Positions 8,667 through 17,555 of a stretch of DNA of 64,000 nucleotides are shown here, piece by piece. The stretch is taken from the NCBI GenBank assembly GCA_009712185.1, contig WASQ01000126.1, positions 35,767 through 99,766 on the forward strand, read 5' to 3'. The position numbers were made by a program, and so were the translations under genes. How positions within the stretch are numbered: position 1 is the first letter of the stretch; the number at the start of each line of letters is the position of its first letter. This DNA comes from Telmatospirillum sp. Its GTDB lineage: Bacteria; Pseudomonadota; Alphaproteobacteria; Rhodospirillales; Magnetospirillaceae. The notes below the pieces were generated by a model. It saw only the letters and a program-made list of their open reading frames with translations, had not been told where the DNA came from and ran no database searches.

Positions 8667-9401
8667 TTAATGAGCCAGTGTCTGTTGGCCCGGCTCGGCA
8701 ACAGGATCAGCATTTTTCGGCGACGCCGACACTTTCCAGACCTGGATCTTTTTGAACAGGAAGAAATAGAGCTTGATGAACTGGCCCACCAGAATGGCAT
8801 TAATGATCGTCCCCTCGCGGATGAAGGTCACTTTACCAAGGAACAACAGGCCGATACCGGCGGCGATAGCCAGCAGGGAACAATCAAAAACCGTCTTGAT
8901 GTTGCCCCATTTCCATCCGGTCCGCTTGAAAACGGTATCGACGAACATATCCACCGGCATCAGGATAAGATTGGCACGGATCATCAGGAACAGACCGAAG
9001 GCCAGGGCCATATCTGCGAAGACCAGAAGGGCGACCCGGACATAATAGATATCGATCTGAATGATCGACGTCAGATAAAGATTGAAGTCCAGGCATGCTG
9101 CCGCCACGAATGCGGGGATCAATGACGCGAAACTCTTCAGGCTGAAGTCTTTTGGCAGGACCAGATATGTCAGGAACAGCATGATCATTTCGAGTATGAA
9201 ATTGTATGTTCCTTGCGTCAGCGGTGGATAAACCAACGTCATCGTTCTGGTCAGACTGCTTTGCGGCGATATGCCGATGCCGGCCCGCACCATCAGGCTG
9301 ACACCGAGCGTCAGGATGTAAATCCCGATCACATAGACGATCCAGCGGCGTGTCCTGTTCCCCGTATCCGCGATTTGCAGGTCGTCGGAATTGTGCGACA
9401 T
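8667..9401 (-). CDS. YczE/YyaS/YitT-type integral membrane protein
   Basis: This 244-residue protein has about six membrane segments, beginning WIVYVIGIYILTLGVSLMV and followed by RAGIGISPQSSL. That glycine/proline loop after the first helix, and the later MIRANLILMPVDMFVD, are characteristic of the YczE/YitT (DUF6198) family, whose members are of largely unknown function. The start at 9401 is preceded by GGGGAGGGAC; the frame upstream of it lacks a better signal. It sits 220 bp downstream of the adenine-deaminase-like gene on the same strand, with no terminator apparent between them, so the two may be co-transcribed. It could then be a transporter or accessory for that enzyme's substrate, which is inference. 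Confidence 0.8.
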   Translation of the reverse strand: MSHNSDDLQIADTGNRTRRWIVYVIGIYILTLGVSLMVRAGIGISPQSSLTRTMTLVYPPLTQGTYNFILEMIMLFLTYLVLPKDFSLKSFASLIPAFVAAACLDFNLYLTSIIQIDIYYVRVALLVFADMALAFGLFLMIRANLILMPVDMFVDTVFKRTGWKWGNIKTVFDCSLLAIAAGIGLLFLGKVTFIREGTIINAILVGQFIKLYFFLFKKIQVWKVSASPKNADPVAEPGQQTLAH

Positions 9402-9621
9402 TTTTCGTCCCTCCCCTGTAATTCTTTTGGCGGGCATTGTTGCGTCTCCCGCCCGCCGGTTTTTCTCCATTCATCGGACCGTCCCTCGCCGGACTGGCCG
9501 GGTGGCGGTGGGCTGGCGTCGCCTGACGCGTCAGGGAATGCCCTGTTCCGGAACCGCCGGCCATCCGGCCCGCCAGGACAACAGCATCCCCTGATATGCA
9601 AGTCGGCGCCAGCCGGCACCG

Positions 9622-11349
9622 TCAGGCCATCAGACGGAAGCGATGGAGCGAAATGAACAAACTCTGAAGCTTGTTGACGACGGGCTCGCCCTCGTTGTGG
9701 TTCCCGAGATCTTCGAGAGCCGCGTCGATGGCGCGCGTGCTGGCGGTCAATTCGTCCACACTCATGTTGGCCATGACGCCGTGGATATCGAGCGGCATCA
9801 CGGCCCTGCTGATCCGGTTCTCCGTCACGATGCATCCCCCGGCGTAGCCGTCGAGCTGCTTCAGGCAGTGACAGATCTCGCCGCTGTCCCGGCCGACCGC
9901 CACGAAATAGGGCGTCGGGGCCGGCCAGAAGGTGGCAACCGCCCCCCGATCGATGGAGACTCCTTTGAACAGACCGTTCAGCACATGACGTTTCCCTGTG
10001 GCATAGCGCTGCACGACCGACAGCCGGCTCAACGTCACCCCGTCATGGACGGGGACGACCTTGCCATCCACCAGCGGCACCCAGATCTCCTGATGGAACC
10101 TGGCATGTCCACGGCCATAGACGTCGAACAGATAGATTTTCGCCTGCCGCCCATCAGCGGAAATCTCGAGCGGCACAATCTCCAACTGCTCCGGCGTCAG
10201 ATCGCCAAGGCCCGGAACGCCCTTCTTGCACATCGCGGAATAGTCGATCTCGGCATGTTTCAAAAGCTTGCGGTCACGGGCGATGAGCTCACCATCCTTG
10301 AACACATAGAGCGGATTGATTTTCGACAGGCTGTCGGTCAGGACGATATCCGCGAAACGACCCGGCGCCAGGGATCCGATCCTGTCCTCCATATGGAACG
10401 AGCGGGCGGTATTGTAGGTGGCCATCTTGATGGCATGGATCGGATTGATTCCCATTTCGACGCAAAGGGAAATGATCCAGTCCATATGTCCCATCGTTTG
10501 CAGACGCTGGACCGAGATATTGTCCGAACACAGCGTGAAATTGTCGGTGGGCCATTTGCGGTTGACGATGGCGCGCAGCAGCGCCTTGATCACCTCGCTG
10601 CTGCCGACCCCGAACTTGATCTGCGTCGGGAACCCGTAACGGATGCTTTTCGCGATGTCGTTTTCGTTCCAGACATCGTGATTGTTGGAAAAGCCGACGG
10701 CGGGCAGATAGTTCAGCATCATGTCGGACAGGGCGGTGATGCCCCAGTGCGCGTTCATGAAGCCGCCCCGGGCCCGGGCCCAGGCCACCTTCCGGAAGTC
10801 GTCGTCATCGCCCGAACTGTAGGTGAAATGTTCGAATTCGCCGAGACCGATGACCGGCTCCATGTCCAGAACCGCCTTCGTCACCGACGCCGCGGTTTTT
10901 TTCCCCGGTGCGAACGCGAAAAGCCGGTAGGGCAGCCGCTGATAGTCCTTGAACAGGGTGCGGGCCGCGTCCACGCCTTCCTCTCCCGCCGCGCCAAGCA
11001 GATCCAGGCACTCGGCATAGATCGTGGTGGTGCCGCAGGGAACCATCGCCTCGGCCAGGGCCGCCGGATGCGCCAGTTGAGAGTCGAAATGCAGATGCGC
11101 GTCAATCAGTCCCGGTATGGCGTAAAGACCATTGCCGTCAAAAACTTCCCTCACCTTCAGAATAGTCTCGTCAGGATTAAGCGCGATGATACGCTTGTCA
11201 TAAACAAGAAGAGATCCTTGATAAACCGTTTCCCCATGGACATCGAGAATGTTCAAATTCTTCAGAAGAAGATCCGCCTCCTTCTTTCCATTCAGGATGT
11301 CAAAGATGGCGCGCGCTTTTTCGTATTGGACGGCTTCAGTCGAATTCAC
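9622..11349 (-). CDS. Adenine-deaminase-like amidohydrolase with altered active-site motifs
   Basis: The 575-residue protein aligns by eye with adenine deaminase (Ade/AdeC) throughout. It retains the metal-binding HxH in IDAHLHFDS (H85, H87), CGTTTIYAE, CSDN and GHMD, and the C-terminal GGCIVTENR region. Two signature motifs of true adenine deaminases are changed: the DPHE after the GTTT motif is AECLD here, and the AHDSHN near the C terminus is replaced by WPAPTPY. The enzyme may therefore use another substrate or be inactive as an adenine deaminase. GTG at 11349 is the start, with GGAGG seven bases upstream. It is divergent from a LysR gene, its likely regulator, and followed by the YczE-type gene. 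A palindrome 300 bp upstream is shared with the Tsx-like porin. Confidence 0.75.
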   Translation of the reverse strand: MNSTEAVQYEKARAIFDILNGKKEADLLLKNLNILDVHGETVYQGSLLVYDKRIIALNPDETILKVREVFDGNGLYAIPGLIDAHLHFDSQLAHPAALAEAMVPCGTTTIYAECLDLLGAAGEEGVDAARTLFKDYQRLPYRLFAFAPGKKTAASVTKAVLDMEPVIGLGEFEHFTYSSGDDDDFRKVAWARARGGFMNAHWGITALSDMMLNYLPAVGFSNNHDVWNENDIAKSIRYGFPTQIKFGVGSSEVIKALLRAIVNRKWPTDNFTLCSDNISVQRLQTMGHMDWIISLCVEMGINPIHAIKMATYNTARSFHMEDRIGSLAPGRFADIVLTDSLSKINPLYVFKDGELIARDRKLLKHAEIDYSAMCKKGVPGLGDLTPEQLEIVPLEISADGRQAKIYLFDVYGRGHARFHQEIWVPLVDGKVVPVHDGVTLSRLSVVQRYATGKRHVLNGLFKGVSIDRGAVATFWPAPTPYFVAVGRDSGEICHCLKQLDGYAGGCIVTENRISRAVMPLDIHGVMANMSVDELTASTRAIDAALEDLGNHNEGEPVVNKLQSLFISLHRFRLMA

Positions 11350-11650
11350 GAGCTTTCCTCCAGGTTAAGTCCCGGCCCAAGTCCTGGCGGCAACGCCTTC
11401 GGATCGGACCCTGCTCCGAGAGACGGAGGCACCCGGACGGCGAGGGCCGGGGGGGTGCGCAAGGCGGCGCCTCCTTGAAGACACGTCCCCGGAACAGCCA
11501 TCCGGCATCGCGCATCGGACGGGCAGCGCCCATTGCGGCGAACCGTCTCTTTTGGGCGACAGGACCGGATCCCTCCGAATGCCCCTCATCTCTCTGTGAC
11601 TATAAGAGGTCACGGCATTGCTTCCGAAAAGCAGTATTTATCGCACGCTA

Positions 11651-11671
11651 CGCTCTCTTTTTTAGAGCGGT
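11651..11671 (-). promoter_or_regulatory. Palindromic element upstream of the amidohydrolase gene
   Basis: Read on the minus strand this is ACCGCTCT, six A, GAGAGCG; it matches the element at 5355-5375 in 20 of 21 positions and in the same orientation relative to the downstream gene. Both are followed within about 20 bp by an AAATAC segment. It may be an operator or leader structure of a two-gene regulon; this is inference. Confidence 0.55.
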
Positions 11672-11789
11672 AACGGTCACGCGCGAAAAGGCGATGTGGA
11701 GGGCTGATGTGGAGCAGAGGACGCCGCCCGATCGCGGACGACGATCCATCATCGAAGGATGATCAACCGCTTCTGAATTCCGGCCAACA

Positions 11790-11799
11790 CACTATAGTG
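11790..11799. promoter_or_regulatory. Candidate LysR binding palindrome
   Basis: CACTATAGTG is a perfect 10-bp dyad about 30 bp upstream of the LysR gene, in the intergenic region with the amidohydrolase gene. LysR regulators commonly bind such dyads to autoregulate and to control the divergent gene. This is unproven. Confidence 0.4.
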
Positions 11800-11832
11800 C
11801 TGTCAAATCGTGAGCACTGACCGGAGGCATGC

Positions 11833-12759
11833 GTGCTTCATTCGAAACTTCTGAGGTATCTGGACGAGGTCGCGCGCAGTGGCTCGATCCGGGCCGCGGC
11901 CGCGCGGCTCAATGTCGCATCCTCGGCCGTCAACAAGCAGGTCCTGATGATCGAGAAGGAAATCGGCGTCCCGCTGTTCGAGCGTCTGCCGCGCGGTCTC
12001 AGGCTGACGCCGGCGGGTGAATTGATGCTGGCTCACATCCGCCAGACCATCAACGACTACAAAAACGTCGAAGCCGATATCCGCGACCTTCAGGACACCC
12101 AGAGCGGGGAACTGACGCTGTGCACGACCAACGGCCTTGCGGGAGGAATTGCCCCCCAGGTCGCCGCCCAGTTCAGCGAGCGCTATCCCAGAATCCGGAT
12201 CCATGTCCGTGTCCAGTTCATCCGCGACATCATGAGCGCGGTCATCAATGGCGACGCCGATCTGGGGCTGGCCTACAACCTGCCCACCGATCCGTCACTG
12301 CGCATCCTTGAAAAAATGGAGGCCCGCCTTGGCGCGGTGATGTCCCCCGGCCACCCGCTCGCGGCCATGGGCTCCGTACCCCTGTCCTACTGCGCCAGCT
12401 ATCCGCTGATCTTCGCCGACAAGGCCATGCTGCTGAACAGCATCATGACGGACGCCTTCGCCGGCGCCGGAGTGGAGGTCAGACCGACGTTTTCCACCAA
12501 CTCCATCGAGACGATGAAATTTCTCGCCATGGCGGGCCGTGGCATCGCCTTCCTCAGCAGGTTCGATATCGCCGAGGAGCTTCGCATGGGCCTTCTGACC
12601 TATGTCCATATCCGCGGCAACACGGTCGGCAGCAATAGTCTGACCCTGGTGCAGCGCGACAAGCGATCGCTGGGCGTCGCAGCCAGGCTGTTTGCGGAGG
12701 ACCTGTTCAACGCCTTGCATTCAACGGTCGACGATAACGGCCGCAACGGCGGCAAATAG
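11833..12759 (+). CDS. LysR family transcriptional regulator
   Basis: The 308-residue protein has an N-terminal winged helix-turn-helix (about residues 3-62: LRYLDEVARSGSIRAAAARL, then SAVNKQVLMIEKEIGVPLFE). It continues with the two-lobed periplasmic-binding-like effector domain (about 90-300). GTG at 11833 is the start, with GGAGG six bases before it and the HTH beginning at once. Its position, divergent from the adenine-deaminase-like gene, makes that gene and perhaps the YczE-type gene its probable targets. The inducer would then be that enzyme's substrate or product. Confidence 0.9.
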   Translation: MLHSKLLRYLDEVARSGSIRAAAARLNVASSAVNKQVLMIEKEIGVPLFERLPRGLRLTPAGELMLAHIRQTINDYKNVEADIRDLQDTQSGELTLCTTNGLAGGIAPQVAAQFSERYPRIRIHVRVQFIRDIMSAVINGDADLGLAYNLPTDPSLRILEKMEARLGAVMSPGHPLAAMGSVPLSYCASYPLIFADKAMLLNSIMTDAFAGAGVEVRPTFSTNSIETMKFLAMAGRGIAFLSRFDIAEELRMGLLTYVHIRGNTVGSNSLTLVQRDKRSLGVAARLFAEDLFNALHSTVDDNGRNGGK

Positions 12760-12774
12760 CGGCCCCCGCGATAG

Positions 12775-12797
12775 GGACCGGCCAGACCGGCCGGTCC
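12775..12797. terminator. Bidirectional hairpin between LysR and DUF2235 genes
   Basis: GGACCGGCC (12775-12783) pairs with GGCCGGTCC (12789-12797) around a five-base loop, between convergent genes and abutting the DUF2235 stop codon. The T tract is weak on both strands. Confidence 0.6.
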
Positions 12798-13964
12798 TCA
12801 CGGAAGATTTGCGGGACGATAGATGCCGGTGATGGGACCGGGCCGTTGCGGTGTTCCAGAGGTGCCGGTATCGAACACCACTGCCGAGGCATGCTCCCTT
12901 GCCGCGATGGAACTGTCGGGGAGGATATCGGTTCTGCCTGCGAAACTGCGCGTGGAACAGGTGAAGACCGGCCGGGTCCACGGCGAATAAAGCCATTGCT
13001 GATGCGCCGGACCGGCGGGATCGGGGGCCGGATGAGACAAAGCGGACGGGTAGAGCATCAGTCCCTGGCTGCTCAATTTGTCCAGCATCCAGACCAGTGC
13101 ACCATCAGACAACCCTGATTCCGAGTAGCCGCCCCCCACATCGCAATGGCCTCCGGGAAACAGTCCCTGAACGACATTGGCGGCCGCATCCCATAGAACG
13201 GGTGTGAAGACATTGCGCCGCTCATCCAGCGAAACCGCCTGGAATCCTCGCTGCACTCTCAGGCTCAGTCTGGTGTTGGCCAACGGCAGCAGATCGGATT
13301 TGTCGCCGTCATTGCCGGCGGCCGCGTCCAGAAGATAGGAGCTGACCGTATCCCAGACGCCGATGGCCCGGATGCTGTCGACCGGAATGTACCGGCCGGG
13401 CGGAGTGGTGAAGATCCCAGGCAGTCCGGCAATGATCTTGTCGAAGGTCCCCAGCCAGCCGCCGTTCACAGCAACCGTCTGCTGATATCGGTACCAGGCA
13501 CCGGCCGCCAGGGCATAGGCGGCGGATTTGTCCCCCGAATCATAGGAACTGCGGTCCATCAGGCCGGAAAACAGAACCAGCCCCGCCAATGCGCGAACGG
13601 TGTAGGCGCCGCGACTGAAGCCAACCAGGAAAATGGCGTCGCCAGGGTCGTAGACGCGGGAAAGATAGGTGTAGCCACGCACGATTCGCGCGGCAAGCCC
13701 GGCACCGACGGCACTGCCAAACAGCCGCTCGACGGGACCGCCGGAATCGCCGACACCGTTGATATAGCGCGAGGATTGCACGACGGTGCCGGCCGCGTCC
13801 GTCTCGCTCGCCTCCTGCTCATTCGAGCCGGGATCAGCCGGCGCCCGGCTGCACAGCCGCACATAGAGCTTGTAGACGTTGGTATCGGACGGCAGAAGCG
13901 TGTCATCCGTCTCGCCCGGCCCGTTACAGGTGCCGTCAGCACAGAAGACAATGTTTTTTGCCAT
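12798..13964 (-). CDS. DUF2235 alpha/beta hydrolase (Tle1-like phospholipase fold)
   Basis: The 388-residue protein begins MAKNIVFCADGTCNGPGETD, the typical DUF2235 opening (FxDGTxN). It carries the nucleophile elbow GFSRGAY (Ser117) at the expected place, after YLSRVYDPGDAIFLV. DUF2235 is the catalytic domain of Tle1 type VI secretion phospholipases, but stand-alone members are widespread in alphaproteobacteria and their substrates are unknown. No VgrG, Hcp, immunity lipoprotein or other T6SS gene is near, so an effector role is not supported here. The ATG at 13964 follows GGAGGTGGGG; an in-frame GTG six bases earlier is less well placed. Confidence 0.8.
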   Translation of the reverse strand: MAKNIVFCADGTCNGPGETDDTLLPSDTNVYKLYVRLCSRAPADPGSNEQEASETDAAGTVVQSSRYINGVGDSGGPVERLFGSAVGAGLAARIVRGYTYLSRVYDPGDAIFLVGFSRGAYTVRALAGLVLFSGLMDRSSYDSGDKSAAYALAAGAWYRYQQTVAVNGGWLGTFDKIIAGLPGIFTTPPGRYIPVDSIRAIGVWDTVSSYLLDAAAGNDGDKSDLLPLANTRLSLRVQRGFQAVSLDERRNVFTPVLWDAAANVVQGLFPGGHCDVGGGYSESGLSDGALVWMLDKLSSQGLMLYPSALSHPAPDPAGPAHQQWLYSPWTRPVFTCSTRSFAGRTDILPDSSIAAREHASAVVFDTGTSGTPQRPGPITGIYRPANLP

Positions 13965-14135
13965 CCCCACCTCCCCCCTCCAAAGTCGTTGAATTCACGC
14001 TATCGCGCAGTCGAATCGACTTCAAGTTGTGAGTGTCCGGGCACCACATCCTTTTTGAGCGGACGTTCCGGTCTCGGCTTTCCTCCCGCGGTCGTGTAGC
14101 GTGGCGGGCCGACAGGACAGAGGAGGCCGGGAACC

Positions 14136-14576
14136 GTGGTGCAGGATGACAGACTTCTGGAGGGAGAGGAGCCGTCGGGCTTTCAGAAACTGCTGGGTTA
14201 TCGCCTGGTCGAGTGGCAGGAGGGACGGGCAGTTCTGGAGCTCGCCTCCGAAGCCATTCACACCAACCGCGCCGGACTGGTTCATGGCGGCGTTCTGACG
14301 ACGCTGATCGATACGGCCTGTGGCTTTTCCGCGACCTGGTGCCCGTTCCCGGGGCGCGTCCGGCGTGTTCTGACCTTGTCGCTGACCACCACCTTCACGG
14401 GACAGGCACGGGGTGGCGTCCTGAGGGCGACCGGTCTGCGCCGGGGCGGCGGGCGGAAAATCATCACCTGTAGCGGCGAAATCCTGGACGCCGCCGGAAA
14501 CCTGATCGCCATCGGCGAGGGCACCTATCGCTATCACGGGGGAAGCGAACACCCCGAGGGCGTTCCCTTGCCCTGA
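14136..14576 (+). CDS. PaaI-type hotdog-fold thioesterase
   Basis: The 146-residue protein has the PaaI/YbgC-like hotdog pattern. NRAGLVHGGVLTTLIDTACG (about residues 47-66) contains the HGG loop at the active site and the D in the central helix, and the following strands contain LTLSLTTTFTGQAR. The family hydrolyses acyl-CoA thioesters, often as salvage or housekeeping enzymes. GTG at 14136 follows AGGAGG; a second in-frame-looking GTG three bases later is possible. It is monocistronic and its substrate cannot be told from sequence. Confidence 0.88.
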   Translation: MVQDDRLLEGEEPSGFQKLLGYRLVEWQEGRAVLELASEAIHTNRAGLVHGGVLTTLIDTACGFSATWCPFPGRVRRVLTLSLTTTFTGQARGGVLRATGLRRGGGRKIITCSGEILDAAGNLIAIGEGTYRYHGGSEHPEGVPLP

Positions 14577-14585
14577 TACCGGCCC

Positions 14586-14612
14586 GCGCCGACTGGAACC
14601 GGTCAGCGCAGT
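14586..14612. repeat. Hairpin related to the composite element
   Basis: GCGC-C-GACTGG, AA, CCGGTC-A-GCGC forms a stem with the same layout as the long hairpins at 8630 and 18131 (GCGC, one C/T-A position, six bases, two-base loop). It lacks the GGAGAAATCC box. It lies 10 bp after the thioesterase stop. Confidence 0.5.
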
Positions 14613-14629
14613 TCTCACGTGCCCCCGGA

Positions 14630-14664
14630 CGTCAGGCGGATTGCGATCTCTCGTCCGCCTGACG
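14630..14664. terminator. Terminator hairpin between convergent thioesterase and Omp genes
   Basis: CGTCAGGCGGA (14630-14640) pairs perfectly with TCCGCCTGACG (14654-14664) around a 13-base loop, midway between two convergent genes. Confidence 0.75.
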
Positions 14665-14708
14665 CCCTCGTCACGCCCTGACGACGGGCACTGCCGCGGG
14701 ACGGACCG

Positions 14709-15434
14709 TCAGAACCGCCAGCGGAGCGCCGTCACCAGTTCGCTGGTCACGAGACTGGTCCGCAACGGATCCACCGGCTGAGACACCCCATCGCCGCTGA
14801 GAACGCCGCCGCTTCGGACCGATCCGGCGTCGATGTAATGGTAACTGACGTCCAGCGTGATCCGGTCCGTGACGTCATAGCCGAGCCCCGCCACCGCCTG
14901 CCATGCGAAATGGTTCCGCGTCGCTCCATTGATCGTGAACTGGCTCGCGAAGGTCGGCGCGGTCAGGTCCGTGACCGCGACATTGGCGAGCCGGTTCCGG
15001 GTCATCCCGACGCCGAAACCGACATAGGGATTGATGGCGGCGGGCACCACCCCCGACAGAAGGGGCTGGCCGTCGACATAGCCGGTCACGAACCCGCGCA
15101 GCGAGCTTTCCTTGACCTTGTACAACAGACCAGCTCCGTTGTCGGTGTGCGTCAGCGCCGATTCCGGACGGTAGGACAGGGAAAGGTCGAGGCGGAGCAG
15201 AGGGGAAAAGCGATAGCCCGCCCCCAGACCGACGACCGCCTGGGTGGTGGTGCCCGCGTCAAAGGACTGACTGAGGTCGGAACTCTTCCAGTCGTTGGCG
15301 TGGGACACCGACGCCCCCGCATCCAAGCGGAGATAGAAACCGTTCTCCCCGGCCATCGCGGAAACGGACGTGACCAGAAGAGATCCCGCCAGCAGGGAGG
15401 AGGCGACCACGGACGATTTGATGGAAAAAGACAT
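14709..15434 (-). CDS. Outer-membrane beta-barrel protein (Omp25/31-like)
   Basis: The 241-residue protein has a signal peptide (about 1-28, ending SAMAG). Mature strands alternate as in eight-stranded barrels: GFYLRLDAGASVSHANDW, VVGLGAGYRFSPLLRLDLSL, NPYVGFGVGMTRN, FAWQAVAGLGYDVTDRITLD. It ends LRWRF, with the terminal aromatic needed for Bam insertion. This is the usual pattern of the alphaproteobacterial Omp25/31 (OmpA-barrel) family, structural proteins with no enzyme activity. It starts 12 bp after the oligomer hydrolase gene ends, so the two are probably one transcript. Confidence 0.85.
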   Translation of the reverse strand: MSFSIKSSVVASSLLAGSLLVTSVSAMAGENGFYLRLDAGASVSHANDWKSSDLSQSFDAGTTTQAVVGLGAGYRFSPLLRLDLSLSYRPESALTHTDNGAGLLYKVKESSLRGFVTGYVDGQPLLSGVVPAAINPYVGFGVGMTRNRLANVAVTDLTAPTFASQFTINGATRNHFAWQAVAGLGYDVTDRITLDVSYHYIDAGSVRSGGVLSGDGVSQPVDPLRTSLVTSELVTALRWRF

Positions 15435-15446
15435 GGTGCGCCCCCT

Positions 15447-17555
15447 TCACTGCGGAATGACAAGGGAGTTGCCGGTGAAGCCGATCTGACTTCCCGGTGC
15501 CGGACCGGCCGCGATGTCCGGCAGGTAGGATTTGGCATTGACGCTGGTGAGAGCGGTCGTCCCGCGTGGCGTCGTATGAACCACCTGGCTGGGCGGAAGC
15601 GGGGTTCCCGACCGCAGATAGGCCAGCATCGCGTCCAGCGCCCGCGTGTAGTAGGGATGCAAGGGCGCATAGGCGGCGATGCCGCCCGGGCTCAACGCCG
15701 TGATCGCGGTGTCGAAATGCTGGGCGTTGGTGACCTCGATATATCGCGCATTGCTATGCGATCCTTCGACCACCTGATTGAGGCCGAAATAGGCGCGGCC
15801 GGTTGAGTTGGGGGCCAGCACCTCGTCGGCGCGGCCTTGCAGGATGAGCGTCGGCAGCCCGTGCAGGTTGCCGCTGGCGCGCAACGCCGCCACCCCCTGC
15901 TGGACGCGCGCGATATTGACCTTGTCGCGCATGGAGAGCCGCTGTCCCGGCGCTGCCCGTCCGGTCGCCAGAGACCGGAAACAGAGGTCCCCGTCGATAT
16001 TGAGATCCTTGCGGCCGGTGCTGGGCGAGGTCGACGCCTGTTCCAGAATCGATCCTTCGACCGCCCAGTCATTGATGATGTTGATACCCCCGGATGGCGG
16101 CAGAATATTGCCGGCCGCGAACATGTTGGCGGCTGTGGCGGCGGCCAGCGGAGCCGGACGCAGGGTCGCATCGGTGGCGGCGAAACTGGTTCCGCAGAGA
16201 TTGTCCTGAACCCTGAACCGGCCGGCATCCGACGGATAGGTATTGACGATCTGTTTGTAGGCCCCGGCATAGGTCATATAAGGCAGAAGGCCGTTTGCTT
16301 CGGCGAGGAAACCGTAGCTGTTGAGGATCGCCAGCGCCTCGGTCGCCTGCGCCGGCACTGTTGTTGAGGACAGAAGCCCCTTGTCTTTCAGCGAGGCGCA
16401 GCGGTTCGCCCGGACGGAGACGCCGGCCGGCGTCCCGGCGGGTTCGAGAGACTGCAAGGCGGTTCCGGTCAGCGAGGAGGCCAGGGCCGCGCAAGGCGCA
16501 TAAAGTGCCTGCGCCGTATAGTAATCAACCATCGACCGGCTGTGGTCAGACAGAACGGCACCGTTGTAGGAGATGGTAAAAGCCCTGCTGGGCGTGGGTT
16601 GGATGTTCGGTTCGTCCGCGACGACCCCCCGGATCCATCCGGCGGCATCAAGTTCGGCGGCCTGGAGGACGGCGCCGCCGCCATTGGACACCCCGGAGGC
16701 GATGACAATGGTGTTGGCCGGCGTGAAACGCTGGGTCCCGCCTCCCAGATAGTCATTCAGGGCGAAAAAACCGAACTGGATCGATTGGAGGACATATCGC
16801 CCCCAGTTGGATTCGACGTTCTTGCCGGAGTGAGCCTGCTTGTAAGCGAACCGGTTGGGTTTCACGGCCGCGAAATTCTGCAGATCGAACGTTACCGGGG
16901 CTGCGAAATTGGTCAGCGCCCCGATCGTCGCGCGCGGCCCCAACAGCCCGCGGTCGTCATAGACAGTGTCGCGGGTGAGGTCGTGATAGGCGTTGCCGGT
17001 TCCCTTGTCGACATAGGCGACGGCACAGCCGTTGCGGAACGCCCATTCGCCGGTCGAGCCCACCGCCCCGTAAATATTCCGGGATCCCGACGCCGGCCCG
17101 GTCACAAGACAGGGCGAGGCGGTGTTGAACGTCGCCGGAATTTGCACCATGACGGTCTGGAAATTCGCCCCCGTGCCGTCATCGGCCAGGGCCAGATATT
17201 CCCGTCCCGCAACCAGTCCCTGACTGCCGGTGTCCCGGTAAGACGCGTCGAGATTGGGTCCCCAGAGGACGCCATAGCCACCGCCGGGGGTCATATCCAC
17301 CAGTCCCCGGTAGGCATTCCAAAGGGCATTGCGGCGCAACTCGGCCACAGTCGGACTGAGTGGATTGGCATAGGACGGCGCGACCGCCTGGGCAAGGCCC
17401 GTGGCACCAAGACCGGCCGACAGCAGATCGTTGCTCTGCCCGTCATAGTCTGTTGAGATCAAAGTGCCGGGAACGACGAAGCCGGGCAAAGATTGCGCGA
17501 CCGCGGCGGAGCTGACGAGGGCCAGCGCCGCCCCCGCGACTATTCTTCGAATCAT
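15447..17555 (-). CDS. D-(-)-3-hydroxybutyrate oligomer hydrolase
   Basis: The 702-residue protein carries a Sec signal peptide (about 1-20, ending AVAQS). It matches the 3HB-oligomer hydrolase family in length (about 700) and signature blocks, including SNDLLSAGLG and LRRNALWNAYRGLVDMTP. The nucleophile elbow is GVSNGGG, with Ser290 as the likely catalytic serine; the characteristic NGGG replaces the GxSxG of PHB depolymerases. The enzyme cuts oligomers of 3-hydroxybutyrate to monomers, completing extracellular or periplasmic polyhydroxybutyrate breakdown. The signal peptide suggests an exported enzyme here. A strong GGAGGAGAAA precedes the ATG. The downstream outer-membrane barrel may be co-expressed. 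No PHB depolymerase is in the window. Confidence 0.88.
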   Translation of the reverse strand: MIRRIVAGAALALVSSAAVAQSLPGFVVPGTLISTDYDGQSNDLLSAGLGATGLAQAVAPSYANPLSPTVAELRRNALWNAYRGLVDMTPGGGYGVLWGPNLDASYRDTGSQGLVAGREYLALADDGTGANFQTVMVQIPATFNTASPCLVTGPASGSRNIYGAVGSTGEWAFRNGCAVAYVDKGTGNAYHDLTRDTVYDDRGLLGPRATIGALTNFAAPVTFDLQNFAAVKPNRFAYKQAHSGKNVESNWGRYVLQSIQFGFFALNDYLGGGTQRFTPANTIVIASGVSNGGGAVLQAAELDAAGWIRGVVADEPNIQPTPSRAFTISYNGAVLSDHSRSMVDYYTAQALYAPCAALASSLTGTALQSLEPAGTPAGVSVRANRCASLKDKGLLSSTTVPAQATEALAILNSYGFLAEANGLLPYMTYAGAYKQIVNTYPSDAGRFRVQDNLCGTSFAATDATLRPAPLAAATAANMFAAGNILPPSGGINIINDWAVEGSILEQASTSPSTGRKDLNIDGDLCFRSLATGRAAPGQRLSMRDKVNIARVQQGVAALRASGNLHGLPTLILQGRADEVLAPNSTGRAYFGLNQVVEGSHSNARYIEVTNAQHFDTAITALSPGGIAAYAPLHPYYTRALDAMLAYLRSGTPLPPSQVVHTTPRGTTALTSVNAKSYLPDIAAGPAPGSQIGFTGNSLVIPQ

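Larger units (their letters stand above)
11350..11832. other. Long divergent intergenic region between the amidohydrolase and LysR genes
   Basis: These 483 bp contain no convincing gene. They hold the 21-bp palindrome (11651-11671), a small inverted repeat GTGAC-N8-GTCAC (11596-11613) and a 10-bp palindrome CACTATAGTG (11790-11799) about 30 bp before the LysR start. The region nearest the amidohydrolase start is plain GC-rich DNA. Confidence 0.6.

Noticed and set aside
11350-11832. Purine riboswitch in the leader of the adenine-deaminase-like gene
   Set aside because: The conserved purine-riboswitch loops and three-way junction are not visible; only simple dyads are.
12798-13964. DUF2235 gene as a type VI secretion phospholipase effector
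   Set aside because: No VgrG, PAAR, Hcp, adaptor or immunity gene lies nearby; the fold alone does not make it an effector.
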